From positions 20,080,205-20,144,204 of the forward strand of contig OX291558.1 of assembly GCA_946406115.1 (NCBI GenBank): a stretch of DNA of 64,000 bases, read 5' to 3'. The stretch's first letter is position 1. Every line of letters begins with the position of its first letter. The notes beneath the pieces are model-generated. The model ran no database searches, had not been told where the DNA came from, and saw only the letters and a list, made by a program, of their open reading frames with translations. Made by a program: the position numbers and the translations under genes. Of this stretch, positions 31,386 through 43,318 are shown piece after piece. This stretch comes from Apoda limacodes (taxonomy: Eukaryota > Arthropoda > Insecta > Lepidoptera > Limacodidae).

Positions 31386-33284
31386 TATGGCGTTTGTGGG
31401 TTTCAGATCCAAGCCAATGCTTAGATAATTATTTGGAAATATAATTACTGTTGTGCTTAATACACAGGGACAACTGCGCCTCGGGCTAATTATACCTAGC
31501 CAGAATCATCAAAATCTGTGTTTTGTATTGTCAACTGAATTGTATAGAAATTACTTATTCTAGACGTAAATGAATTATTCTATGTCTGTACATAATGGTT
31601 TGGAATCTTAAGAAGTAGTTTCAATATTCGTTAAGTGCACGTCTGAAAATGTCATAAAAAAAGGTAATTTATATATTATATACGAATGGCATTTAAAGAA
31701 AAGCAAAACATACTGACATAGTGACTATATATCTATCATGTATAAACAAAATGATAGGTCTTATGCCAAAATTCAGGGAGGAAACAGGGGAATACATTTG
31801 TAAAAAGCAATCTGATATTTCTTCCATCAAAATCGATACAAAGACGCGGAGTTACTATATGCTGCAGTGCCATACGGAAGAAGGGATGTGACCTTTACTT
31901 TAAGGGTTCTGTTTTTTCCATTTGTCTTAAAAATCTTTAGATAACCTAGCATACACACTACTGACAACAGTTTAGGGTGTCAAAGATATTTTCGGCCATT
32001 AATTATAATGCCGCTAACGTAAAGAGGGTGCTCTTATATTGGAATTTCTAATTTTGTTCATAATGAATAATCCCGTCCCTTCTCGTTTACAAAGAATTTT
32101 CAATATTGTGTACCCACAGACATTATATGAGCCGATTGAGTTAGGCCATAGAATAAATAATAGGTTAGGTACAGAATTTAATTAGCGTCAGTGTAAAGAG
32201 TTTTCAATATTAATTATTTGGGTCATATATCTAGTCTATCAGACAAACCGTCAATTTGTTTGCCACACTGGTGGTGTAGAAATTTACTGTAAATTTATAA
32301 GTCAGTAAAAATTTTTTTTACGAACACGTTTTCTTAATAGTCAGTAACAAGATATATTTTGGTACTATGGCACTGGTTCACCGAGAAGAGCCGGCAAATC
32401 CTAGATGGAAAACCCACTCTTTCAAAAGAAACGTTTTTTAAGCTTACAAATAACAATGTAATTAGTCTTAAAACGCTCGAAAAGCTACGTTAAGACCGAG
32501 TAAGCGAAGTGAGTGAGGTTTAAGTACAGTAAAAAGCTGAAGTATTTCTATCCTTGTAACTGTATATTAGTTCGAGATAACTTGTGTACTGTTGCTTCGA
32601 TCATCATGATTTTTGTCACACGAAGAGTTAAGGCAAATAGAATTTTTGAGTATGAGTAGAATCGGTCAAGGAGTTACGGAGATATGGAGTACAAGAGGGA
32701 TGGAAACTATAAGGTATGCTAATGCCCGAGTGGGGTCTCAAATGAAAGATCGTAACTCCGGTGACAGTAATTGAGTACAATGGAATTGATCTGCTGTTTT
32801 CAGCTAGTTATAGGTGCCTTTTAAAATAAAATTGTAATAATAGAAAATCGCAAGGTCTCAGATCGCTGTGATCGACTAGATTTGTTAAAAAAATTTTGAA
32901 ATGAAATCGTTTTTTTTTGCAATAAGGCCGGTATAAATGTTTAACGAAAACGTATCATTTTGTAATTTTTGTTTTAGTAAACCATATGATTCCATACTTC
33001 CCACCTAACTAACGTAAGGTCAGTTGGGGCATCGATAAAACTGATCGGCTTCTCAGAGAGTTGTCTGTAAAGAGTTGTTATCTTTGGAACACTGGCTGGT
33101 TTTAATGTAAATTAAGGATTGCTTGTTATTATAAAATAAAAATGTAAATGTCGTATTGTCAGCCATTTCTCAGTACATGAATTTACTTCAAACTTAAATT
33201 GAAAATATCTCGGCTAGTACTTGAATTTTTTTTAAGATTTCAAACGCATTTTGTATGTGTAATGTCGGGACCATTACATCAATC
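31386..33284. other. Unassigned AT-rich DNA
   Basis: No gene recognised. A patch near 32640-32770 (GGAGTTACGGAGATATGGAG) looks like old repeat, but I found no second copy here. Confidence 0.4.
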
Positions 33285-33432
33285 TCTAAAAGGAGGTAAG
33301 CAATGGCTAGATACCCAACCACATCATAATGTGTTGAAGGACGTCGAAGGACAGCCTATTTTCACCAACCATTTTTGTCCTGCTTACGAGACAGGTGGTG
33401 AGCCAGTCGTGGCAATACTGCTTCTGCTATAA
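33285..33432 (+). repeat. TCCTGCGTGACAGG repeat family, copy 4
   Basis: AGGAGGTAAGCAATGGCTAG, then ACCAACCATTTTTGTCCTGC and ACAGGTGGTGAGCCAGTCGT, ending in CTGCTTCTGCTAT. The frame at 33199-33432 runs through it and is not a gene. Confidence 0.7.
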
Positions 33433-34194
33433 TAGTTTTGACTGTAGCCTCTTTATAATCTATTTAAATATGTCTTTTATCCGCAGTTAATACAAGTACA
33501 CCCAAAACTTTTTAAACACATTGTCTATTTATCCCATTTCCGTTGCTGAAAACCCCCGTTGCATCACTCGCCCGCACTATTACTTCGAGTTTGGATAGGG
33601 TTTTTTCTGTTTGCTTTGCTTTTTGCTTGGCTAAAAGAGGTCGTGGCGTGATGAAAATTGGGCTATTAAATACAAAAAAATTTTTTCAAATCCGACTGGC
33701 AGTTTCAGAGTTTAGCGCGTTCAAACAAAAAGAAAAAACCCTAAAGCTTAACTATATTAGTATAGATTCTATACTCAATATAAAGGATAGTAACCCAATA
33801 ACTCAAAATAGTTTTCAGTGCAACTATTTGTTTATGTTTATGAATAAAACGTTTTAATTTTAAAAAAGCCTGAAAATTAACGGAATCGTGAACATTAAAA
33901 AATAACGTAAAATCAGGTCACTAAAACACCTCCTACATTCAACCTAAATGGAATAGGGCATCGCTGTAGACTTAACACATTTGCGACGCCAAATTGGTTT
34001 AAGATTTACGATCTTTCAAATGTTAAACGAGGCTTACGAATTGAGTGTTTTATTTAAATATTTAAGCACCTATTTAAAAGAAACGATATAAGGAAGTCTG
34101 TGGGTTTAAAAGTTAACTACACATATATCATTATAATGAACATTTATTTAGTTAACTTAATTCGTTTTTTTTTATGTCTTTAATATATAGACTC
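33433..34194. other. Unassigned AT-rich DNA
   Basis: No gene recognised; the frame at 33543-33857 shows no family similarity. Confidence 0.4.
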
Positions 34195-34440
34195 GCGTAT
34201 ATTTTTATAAAGTTTGTAAAGGTTCCGTGGTCAACAAGAAATCTTATAGTTTCGCCGTGCCAGTCCGTGTGTCTGTCTGTCTGTCTGCGGCTTAGCTCAT
34301 AGACAATTAGTTCTAGAAAGCTGTAATTTGTCATGGGTATACATATTAATCAGGCTGACAAAGTGCATAAAATCTTAAAAAAAACACTTGTTTAGGGTCA
34401 TACCTACATCCCCTTCACTTTAAGTAGGGTTTATCCATCC
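34195..34440 (+). repeat. Lepidopteran interspersed repeat with GTCT run
   Basis: AAGGTTCCGTGGTCAACAAG and AATCTTATAGTTTCGCCGTG are followed by a GTCTGTCTGTCTGTCTG run and AGAAAGCTGTAATTTGTCAT, the order of a repeat often found near the CCGGCCAAGTGCGAG class. Only one copy is in the window. Confidence 0.55.
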
Positions 34441-35120
34441 CATAGTGTGGAGTAGTACAAAAATATTTTAGGTGTGGGAAAACTATCATTTCAATTATTT
34501 TATTCTTATATCTTTATTCTTTCTTTTATGATCTTCGATTTGCGAAATATGAAGATTTAAAATGCTACTTTTTGTTTTAGTAATTTGTCGCCGTCGTGTG
34601 TAAATTCACAAATGTATTAGTATAACGAAATTGAAAGAAAATCTATTATAGCTAAGTAGGATAAGTTACACCATGTAAAGTTATAGAAAAATATAATATC
34701 AATAATAATGCCTAAATTAATAACAATATTCACATTCGTATGAGGCATTGGATTGGGCGGTGCGCGGGCGGCCCTTGGCGATGTGGGGTGTTTGAACCAA
34801 ATCGGTTTGCAAGTTTTACAAATAACTGCAATAATTCTGATACTACGAAACCCTATTTCTTAATTAATTATTATTTGTTACGATATGATGATGATATTAT
34901 CAGTCAAGCAATAATGGTTTCAATTTCAAATACCAAAGCTCTACGATAGACAGACAGCAAAGGCAGGGTCCCGTTGGCACCTAATGTGTACGGAACCTCT
35001 AAAACTTTGTTACACTGTTTAACTGAAATGCTTCTTACTGGCCAGGTCATGTTATAAATATATGTTTTTTCTCACTTTTAATGAGACGTTACTGAATCAC
35101 ACTTTGGGTTTACGTGACAA

Positions 35121-35354
35121 TCCTACTAATATTATAAATATAGTCAATCACACGGATCAGGATGAAACTTAGCACACATTTATAGGTTAGGTCCTGGAAT
35201 AGGACATAGACTTGTTTTATCCCGAAAAATTCAAAAGTTCCTGCGGGAATATTTACTCGTATAACCGAGCTTAAACGAACTATAGCTTGCTATAGCAAAA
35301 AGTTCCACGCCGACAGCCAAATTTAGGGCGGGTGGAGCCGCTGGCAAAATCTAG
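35121..35354 (+). mobile_element. Lep1-type Helitron-like element, complete
   Basis: It begins TCCTACTAATATTATAAAT after an A and ends GCTGGCAAAATCTAG before a T. TC...CTAG between A and T is the Helitron signature. Interior words include ACGGATCAGGATGAAACTTA and CCGAAAAATTCAAAAGTTCC. At 234 bp it is non-autonomous. Confidence 0.85.
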
Positions 35355-36104
35355 TGCAATATAAAATACGTTGTCCGTTAGAATAAGTCTATGTGTCGGG
35401 CTGTTTTTTTTTAAGTTCCTGATATTTCGGCACAAATTCAGTTAACTTGAGTTTACTCAACCTCGGCGTGCAAGTGTGCCGAAATATCGGGAAGTGGCAA
35501 ACCCAAAACCTATTGATAATAACCGCGAAAATTAAAAAAAAGTAATCTGTTCGTAAAAAATCGTTGAAGATAATTATGACCAACTTCTCTCTATCTGATC
35601 GTTTTGCAATTTTTAAATAAGGTCCCTTTAAAGTTTTCGTATGTGTTTTTTTTTTTAAAATCTCAATACAACTTGCTCCCAGGGCCCTTGTATGGCTTAA
35701 GTATACAATTGTTGTATGTAACAAATAATTATTGTTCAATGTTAAAAATACTACTTTGATCAATTGAGGTAATTTTTTAAAGTTAAATATATCACCATCT
35801 TGTTATAATTTTACACCTGTTCTGCGGTATTAGTCACAATTTGTCTGTGTTTGTGACAGTTTGACAGTAAACCAATTACCATTTCTAAGCTGTTAGTGAG
35901 ATGCTTGTCGTGTTCCATGTCAGTCAAAGCACATACTTGGCATGTGGAAGTAGATGCTAATGTAAATGGGATATTAAATATTCAGCAGTCTACATTGCAA
36001 TAACTGCTTACTATGTTTAATTGCCTGCTGAACTGAAAGGCGCAGGTTCAGTTCTCGCAAATTGCAAACATGTATGTGATGAATATTTTACTTATACACA
36101 AAAA
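35355..36104. other. Unassigned DNA
   Basis: The minus-strand frame at 35389-35763 has no recognisable product and sits in low-complexity DNA. Confidence 0.4.
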
Positions 36105-36158
36105 CGCCTCTCACTATGGTACCACACAACATCGGTCGTCTGGTACCATAGAGAGGCG
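36105..36158. repeat. Long hairpin (inverted repeat)
   Basis: CGCCTCTCACTATGGTACCA pairs with TGGTACCATAGAGAGGCG across a 16-base loop. The stem is 18 bp with one 2-base bulge. Nothing nearby explains it: no coding frame, no terminator context and no partner copies. Confidence 0.75.
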
Positions 36159-36459
36159 CACTCTAAATGTAGGTAACCACCAAAGTAACTACATTGGCTT
36201 GGAACCGCGTTGTGTGATAAGTCATAATTCATAATTACTAACTATACTGTTCAGAATAAACACACGAATTTTTATATTATTTTATTTGTATATTAAACTT
36301 TTTTAATAATACTAGGTTATTACAGTTGTAACATAAAAATAATAAAATAACCTTTATTTACTGACTTACTGCTAACTTTACTTACTGCTAAAATTTCACA
36401 GTTATTCTCGATCCTAGATCACATGGATGTCATTAGACAAAAACAATAAGGAAACATAA

Positions 36460-37150
36460 TAAATATGAACAACCCATATAGCATTCATCGATTTCAGCAA
36501 AGCATTCGACTCCATTAAACATAGCGAACTTTCGTTGACATTATCACATCAAGGTATAGAAAAGAAACATAAAAGAGTTATTAAAGAAATAAACATATAG
36601 TTTACAGCGCAAGTGCAACTAGAACAGCCTAGACAAGAGTTTGAAATAAAAAGAGGTGTAAAACAAGGCGTCCCACTTTGACCAAAACTGTTCTTGGCAG
36701 TTTTTGAAAAAAAGTTTCAGAAACCTTGATGAGGAACAATATGTTGTTAATATAAATAGAGAAAAAAATAATCACCTAAGATTTGCGGATGATATCATCT
36801 AACTCAAAAGAGAGTGAAAAAAAAACCGGCCAAGTGCGAGCCCGACTTGCGAAAGAAGGGTTTCGTACTATTGTCTATATACAGCGAAGTCTTAGTTATA
36901 GGGTCCCGTTTGTACCCTTTGGGTAAGGAACCCTAAAAGGTAGTACTAAAATAAACACTCTTAGAATCAAATTAATAACCAATAGACACACGTATGAAAT
37001 ATAAATAGCTTCTTACATCCTAGACTATGTAAGCAAATATTTAGCCAAATAATGTCTACTCAGAATCAGATAAACAAAGATATTGAAAGAAGAAACTGCA
37101 AATATTTTCAAGCTACTGGGCATTAAAAGAAATCATAAAAGAAACGATAA
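36460..37150 (+). pseudogene. RTE-like LINE reverse transcriptase, decayed and interrupted
   Basis: Plus-strand RT motifs: FIDFSKAFDSIKH (near 36488-36525), IKRGVKQGVPL (near 36650-36685), LFLAVFEK-FRNLD, and LRFADDII (near 36778-36802) with the catalytic Asp pair. Just after this the copy is broken by a short MITE-like element (36822-36935). Past it, YVSKYLAK and QINKDIERRN (36960-37100) continue the same polymerase. Stops are frequent. The set of motifs fits the RTE-like group. Confidence 0.8.
36822..36935 (+). mobile_element. Short CCGGCCAAGTGCGAG-type MITE, inserted in the LINE relic
   Basis: It opens AAAAAAAACCGGCCAAGTGC and closes TAGTTATAGGGTCCCGTTTG, then GGGTAAGGAACCCTAAAA. The lepidopteran family usually has the GTCTTAGTAATAGGGTCCCG box at this end. 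LINE coding sequence flanks it on both sides. Confidence 0.75.
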
Positions 37151-37158
37151 AAGCAAAA

Positions 37159-37391
37159 TCTTAATATATATAAATCTCGTGTCACAATGTTTGTCCTCAA
37201 TGGACTCCTAAACTACTGAACCGATTTTGATCAAACTTTGTAAATATCTGTTATTTGATCCAACTTAAAAGATAGGATAGTTTTTATCTCGATATGTCAA
37301 GTGCGAGCCGGACTCGGGCACTATAGGTAAAAACCAACTTTCGCCGGGTACAGAGGGACGGCAGCGGAACAACGTTCGCCGGGACAGCTAG
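37159..37391 (+). mobile_element. Lep1-type Helitron-like element, complete, divergent subtype
   Basis: It starts TCTTAATATATATAAATCTC after an A and ends CGCCGGGACAGCTAG before a T. ACTACTGAACCGATTTTGAT is the family core. The 3' part (CGGCAGCGGAACAACGTTCG) differs from the GGAGCCGCTGGC type elsewhere in this window. Confidence 0.8.
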
Positions 37392-39520
37392 TATATATAT
37401 ATAATATAAAATATGTGTCTTGCCAAACATTTATTTTATACCACAAAGTTGGCAAAAATGGAAATTGACAATGGTAACATAATATTTTTATTACTAGAAA
37501 ACTGTTATTATATTAAACTATTTCAGTATTTGCCCGACTACGGCAGGGTTAATAGTTATAAAGCTTATAGGTTATTCATAACATGTTTTGTTATTTTGAT
37601 CAGCCTAAAACTACTGAAAGTTAATCATGGACGGAATGTTATGCAGTCAATCAGTGCATTCCTTTACAAGTATTCTTCACGGAAGTATTTACAAAGTAAA
37701 CTCTTCTATATTTTTAAAAATAATGTAGGTCGATCTCCGCTGGATTGCATCTGACAGCTTCAAACATAAACCAATTTGTGTAAGCAAACATTTTACACGT
37801 TACGTTACGTTACGAAATAAGAGTATAAAATGTTGTTACATACATACATTATCAACATATTTTCTTGTAAATGGCTTTGTAATAAAAATTGACAATTTTT
37901 ATTTTGCAAATAAAAAAAAAACAGATGAAGCTCTTTGAATTTGTAAAACCACTTTGAATGTTGAAAATATTTAGATAGGTATAAAAGGAATGGACAGATT
38001 TTTCAGGATATACGTTAAACCTTTTACCATCCGTTGGTTTTCTGATTGTTTCGTATAAGATTTCGTACTTTTATATTTTTTTTTGATTTGTTTATATAGT
38101 TAAAAACCTAAAAAATGCGCGTTGAACACAAGCAACGAGTATTACTTAAATGGAAATTTAAATTTTTTATCATAAAGTGTTAAATCTGAGAAAAGTAAAA
38201 TTCAAAAATAAAATTTAATTTAGACGAAACTAAAATTTTAAAATTCAAATTATATTGAGTAATCATAGGTAGGTAAACATTGTCTATTGGCATTTGACGG
38301 CCAGTCGACGTGGTCTCGAATTGTACATACATACATACATACTGCAACCACATGCGGGCACGAAAGTTTAATGCAGTTTGCGATCGGTGAGCCATAAAGT
38401 TTTACTTACACCCCCAGGAGCAATTGAATGCAGCATTTACTTTAGGCTAACTTAGTTTCTTAAATTTATTGATATACTTAAGAAAATGGATATAAATTAT
38501 ACAGAACGATTTTAATAATATTTATAAGATACTACAAGAAATACAAGTAATTTACATCAACACATTATAAAAAACATGTGAATAATATATGTCGTTACCT
38601 ATACTTAAGATTTTACGCGATTTACAGTAAGACTATAACGACATCGCATGGGAGATTTAATTAGTTATTTTTTACATATAGACATGAGGTAACCCGTAAA
38701 GGGTAAATAATAGTACATTATTATACATGCAAAATTACTATTACCTAATTTGTGATATAAGATAAGTTGGTTTTACGCATACATTGCAGGCTTATCTGAA
38801 GACGAGGGCACAATAGAGCCGAGTGTAATAAATGATTAATGCTCACGTGATAATAGATATAATAACATATTAATGAGGTTTTGAAGCATAGTTGCACGAA
38901 AAAAAAACTAAAAAGCACTAGTGTGGTAATATACAGTAAAAGGTATCTGTGTTTTTATAAGCTGAATGTATGTATCAAATGTAATAAAAGCTAATGTTCC
39001 ACATTTTTTTTTACTTATCCTTATTTTTATGACCACATTTATCTTCAAGTAAATGGCCCGAGATTTCAGATACTAAAGTTCAATGTAATTCTTGTCATCC
39101 ACAGTTTTAACAAAGGAGGTTTAAGTGGTCATAACACACTTTTTTAATTTTGGTTTAATAAAAAAATCTAAGATTTACAAAAAAAACATGAGAAGGAATG
39201 AACTATTTTATTATTTATTTTGTATGTAATTGTATGAGTAGGTACAGACTAAAAAAACCAATAAGAATTAAAAACCTGAAAATTACACCAAAAATTCAAA
39301 TATGTGCATTTGGCGGAAAAAATATTGTGTTTTTTATACTTTAAGGGTTCATTTTTATTGGATTTTAGAGTTTTTTTTCTATTTTTATTGTTATTTTCTG
39401 TTTATTACACGGGTAACAGAGTATTTTCGAAAGCATCTAAATTTTATGTGTAAATTGTTTTAAAATTAAATGTTTATACTATGCCAGAGATATTATTTTA
39501 GGCAGCGCTATACAAAAACT
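37392..39520. other. Unassigned AT-rich DNA
   Basis: The frame at 37413-37754 is the longest open stretch but has no recognisable family. A TACATACATACATACAT run lies near 38325. Confidence 0.35.
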
Positions 39521-39660
39521 TATTTTGTATTAATTGCTTCAATATTTAATTAAAATTTAACAATAAATTTATTATTTTAATAAATAAATTTATTTATTTA
39601 TAAATTATTTGTATTTATTTATTATATATATTTCATTATATTTATTTATTTACAAACTTA
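39521..39660. repeat. AT-rich simple repeat (TTTA/TAAA runs)
   Basis: Imperfect repetition of TTTATTTA and its complement with almost no G or C. Confidence 0.8.
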
Positions 39661-39704
39661 ACGACATTGGTCTTCAATCTAATATTCTAAGTGCGAGCTA
39701 TTTA

Positions 39705-39880
39705 TTTCAGATGACAGTCTTGACAGAAATTCAACAATAGAGAAATATATAAATATTGCACCTAATATTAAAATAGTTAATAAAGAGGCTTTTAGAGTCT
39801 CCTGTCCTTCATTTAATGGTTTTGTAGAAAAAAACATTCAAAATTTAATTCTTTTTCGGATAATTTACTTAAATTAATTT
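39705..39880 (+). pseudogene. Unidentified coding-like segment
   Basis: After TTATTTCAG a frame of about 55 codons reads with normal amino-acid usage (STIEKYINIAPNIKIVNKEA, FRVSCPSFNGFVEKNIQNLI) and stops near 39880. I do not recognise the family. Position before the LINE relic at 40138 suggests, but does not show, transposon origin. Confidence 0.3.
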
Positions 39881-40137
39881 CACATATGGCCTATTTTATT
39901 ATTCGTCATTGTGTTTTTGTACGAAGTTTTACTTACTTCCTTCGCTCCTATACATTTCAGAAATATCCACATCTCATGGAAAAATTCGATTCTGTTACTA
40001 AAAAAACTTGGTTTCAATTTCAAATATTAATTTGTTGGCAGATGTAGGCATCAAACTTCACTTCCAATCGTTTTGGCGGACTAGGAATCTGAAAAATTAG
40101 TGACATATCTTTGTCAGCTTTTCTTGCTTCAGTCCAT

Positions 40138-41145
40138 ACTATTATTACCTCTCATAAGGAAAATTCTTCCTAAATCTTGAGCTGCCTTTGAAGTGTCGCA
40201 CATGGCTTCAGCCCGCAATACTTAGACAATGACCTGCTCAAATACTTTACCAATCGTCCCGACTTGACAAAAGTTGTGGGACGAGCCGCTCTGTAAACTA
40301 AAACGGAATAATCTTATTGAAACGTTATCCAGCTCTGCAGAGCGTGCTCGACATTTAGCTGTATCTGAGTGGTAGTCAGGACTTTGGCTAAGAGCACGGC
40401 CGTCATCTAGAATAGGGATACTCTTAGGGCCGAAGCACAAAACCGCGTTGCGCCAAAATCGGCAGCTCCGCCCGCCGCATATTCCAGCGTTATGATGTCA
40501 CACTTGGTGGTATCATCCCGGAAGTAGTTTCAAAATTTATGGTTGCCCTACAGTACGGCAAAAAAACGCTTTATTTCGCGACATGGTTATGTGTTTTGGT
40601 CCATAAATAACAAGCTTTGTATACTGTTGTTCCTCATAGCTGCCAGTGTGGTTACGAGGTTGATAGTTTCGGTCACCATGCGCTGTCATGCAGCAAAAGT
40701 GCAGATCGAAAACCCCGCCATGCAGTTATTAATGACATAATATACGCCGCGCCCTTGTCAGTGCTTGGGTTTCAGCCATTTTGGAATTAGGGCTGGCTTG
40801 GGATGACGGTAAGAGACCTGATGGTTTAACTCTGGCGCCCTGGAAGTTGGGACGACCGCTGATTTGGGATGCAACATGCATTGATACTTTGGCGCCGTCA
40901 CATCTTTAGGCTATTAGTCAAAAAGCCGGGTTTGGGGCCGACATGGCGTAGCGTAAAAAGTAAATACACAGTGCTTGGTGACGACTTGATGAGACCATCG
41001 GTTCTTAGGGGCCAGAAGCTCGTTTTTAGTTTATATAAATAGCTAACAAAGCTCTTGGCCTCCATTTCACACAATCAGAGAGCCGACGAATACCTGGGTC
41101 AGCGAACCAGCATTGCCATTCAGCGTGCCTGCTGGTAGTAATTTA
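40138..41145 (+). pseudogene. LINE C-terminal region with cysteine cluster and nuclease-like segment
   Basis: The frame changes often, but the order is recognisable: RARHLAVSE...SGLWLRARPSS (near 40340-40410), CQCGYEVDSFGHHALSC (40641-40690), [28 protein letters not shown] (40808-40868), [10 protein letters not shown] and, near the end, EYLGQRTSIAIQRA. Proteins with this arrangement are widespread in animal genomes as unnamed products linked to non-LTR retrotransposons. The RPDG...W-D-T spacing looks like a PD-(D/E)XK nuclease core, which is my inference. A premature break lies near 40770. The reverse transcriptase itself is not recognisable upstream. The minus-strand frame at 40222-40440 is a shadow. 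Confidence 0.75.
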
Positions 41146-42211
41146 GACTTTTTTTTTTATTTATAGATTTTTAAGTAGGTATATTTAACTAGTTTCTAAG
41201 TATTGTATTTTTCGAATGATTCGTCTGATTTTAAAATTAAATGTTATTGAACCATAGAAATATTGAAAAACGCGTTTCAGGTGTGTAAAAATTCAACCTC
41301 TGGTTTAAAAATTTAACCTCTAAGGGCAGACAGCGGGTTTCGAAGAGTGTCTAGTATTGTTTAAAAAATAAGATTTTAGAAGGGAATTTTTGTTACGAAA
41401 ATTGGCTATCACAATTTCCCAAGATGAGCCCTTTTCAAAATATATCTGAAAGTTTCAGATAAATTTAGGGATTTAGTCACAGATATTATCATTCGACAGT
41501 GTAAAATTTTATAATTATTATGAAATGAAATTGTCACTTAATTTTATAAAATAAAACTTAAAAAATATTTGACAGGAAGTTTTGCACCAGAAACGTCTAT
41601 GGTAAGTATCTGAATATGTTCTAATACTATATTTTTGTAGCCTCAATTTCTTATTTAATTTTGAAAAAAGGGCCCACCAAGCTAGAGGTAGTAGTAGGTA
41701 GCCCTTTTCGCTAATACTATATTATCATGCAAGAACATGTAAACTTAGGCTGAAATCCGATATGGTTCATATCTTCTTCCCGAAATTCACGATCCAATTA
41801 CATTTATCACGGAAAATTCAAACAGAGAGATTGAACTATAACTATAATTTGCGGCTACTTACTATATATACTAGTAGCTTTTCTTATTTGAGCCTAAATC
41901 ATAGTTTTTTTTCTGTATTAGAATTTAACTACTTTATCAAATTGGCAACCTCCTGTATACTGGACTCCGTACCAGTACATTCTCTTAAAAAGCTGTTATT
42001 CCTGAATTATCTCACCTATTTATTAATATATACTGACATATTTATGCTGATAACACCTGCGTAGATCATACACTAAAAAATTCAACTTTATAGCCCATAA
42101 TCCCTGTGATATACAAACATGGCGCTCCGTATCAGAGCACAGTTCAGAAATAACGACACAAAAGTCATTTTATATTTTATTCTTTGTTTTTATTTTATTT
42201 AGTGGATTATA
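41146..42211. other. Unassigned AT-rich DNA
   Basis: The frame at 41762-42064 has no recognisable product; no repeat shared with the rest of the window. Confidence 0.4.
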
Positions 42212-42511
42212 CTAGGTCCTGCCTGCGGATCCACTTGCGCTAAATTTAGTTATCATTGCGGGATTTTTGAATACCTACATTTTTGAAACGGAAGCTTGCT
42301 ATAGCGCCCTATAGAGCTATACATTTCTACGAAAACTTTGTAATAAATGTTGCCTACGTATTCCTTCATGGTAAAAGCACAAATAAAACAAAAGTTGTTA
42401 TAAGCTATCTACATTCTAAATAACATCTAAATCGGTTCAGTTGTTAAGGTGTGAAAAAGAAAAATACATACTAACACACAAACTTGCGCCTTCATAATAT
42501 ATGTAGTAAGA
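42212..42511 (-). mobile_element. Lep1-type Helitron-like element, minus strand
   Basis: CTAG at 42212 after an A is the 3' end in reverse, and TTCATAATATATGTAGTAAGA at 42491-42511 is the 5' end in reverse. CTAAATCGGTTCAGTTGTTA is the family core. Confidence 0.75.
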
Positions 42512-43081
42512 GAGCGTCTTTTTGAAACAAATGGTTTGCAACTATCTGCTTTGCGTATTAGTTATGTAATGTTTCGTCATACAAATGTACAAACAGACAA
42601 ACCACACAGCTGACAACTAAATGTGTCACCGTGAGATCATCGGATTGCACCACGTCTAGCTTTTAAAGCAACAAAGCCATCAATACGCTGAGCTACGTAC
42701 GCTTTATGGGTCAACTGAGGACTATTTCGGAGGTCATAAATCTAACGGGAAGCTTCAAATTGTGTTACACATAAATAATATATATAAAACTTATACACAG
42801 GAAAGCAATAAAGATCTCTTTAACCTTTGTTATGCACTAATTGGTGTTAACGACTTTGGCCGCATACATATTGAAATAGGAGAAATAAGCCCACGGGAAC
42901 CTTTGACTTCGATGACAAAACATGCTCAAACAACTACTTTCATGAAAATTTACGTAGTTTCTGTAACAATGGTGTGGATATAATGTATATCGTGATTTAT
43001 TGTCTAGATCTAGAAGTTGAGTTTTAGGCTTTGGTAATTCAGGCAAAGTCGCGTGCAAAAATGATTTGAATAAATAAACAA
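42512..43081. other. Unassigned DNA
   Basis: Two overlapping frames on opposite strands (42762-42983 and 42837-43058) are not supported by motifs. Confidence 0.35.
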
Positions 43082-43318
43082 ATATTTTTGGACATTACAC
43101 TCAGCATCGTCTGACCTCAAAGTAAGCAAAGCTTGTGTCATGGGTACCAATCAACGGATACAAATACATATATATTACTTTTTTTTGTAAATAAATACAT
43201 ATCATGCATAAATACACCCAGAGTCATAACAAACATAAATTTTATTGTCCAGTGCGGGAATCGAACCCACACCCTCTACACAGCAGCCGGCCAAACTACC
43301 AGCTAGGCGTGAGGGAGT
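43082..43318 (-). mobile_element. tRNA-derived SINE, copy 1
   Basis: Minus strand: an A-box-like TAGCTGGTAGTTTGGCCGGC is followed by a B-box in GTGTGGGTTCGATTCCCGCA near 43255-43275, the T-arm of a tRNA. The body runs to the distal end GGACATTACACTCAGC near 43092. This is the best B-box among four copies. Confidence 0.8.

Noticed and set aside
31187..31444. 85-codon open frame
   Set aside because: It lies within the tRNA-derived SINE and continues into its flank; no protein similarity.
35389..35763. 124-codon minus-strand frame
   Set aside because: Low-complexity Lys/Leu/Ile-rich translation with no motif, signal or splice context.
37413..37754. 113-codon plus-strand frame, one of the longest without a family
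   Set aside because: Directly follows a Helitron-like end in AT-rich DNA, has no recognisable motif or splice context, and amino-acid usage (Leu/Ile/Tyr/Lys) fits chance AT-rich translation.
40222..40440. 72-codon minus-strand open frame
   Set aside because: Antisense to the LINE-linked cysteine/nuclease-type region on the plus strand.
41685..41700. GAGGTAGTAGTAGGTA resembles the seed and start of let-7
   Set aside because: Only the first bases match, and no complementary arm able to form a pre-miRNA hairpin lies within about 100 bases on either side.
43255..43275. Functional tRNA gene at the B-box
   Set aside because: No complete cloverleaf is apparent; the sequence is part of a multi-copy SINE.
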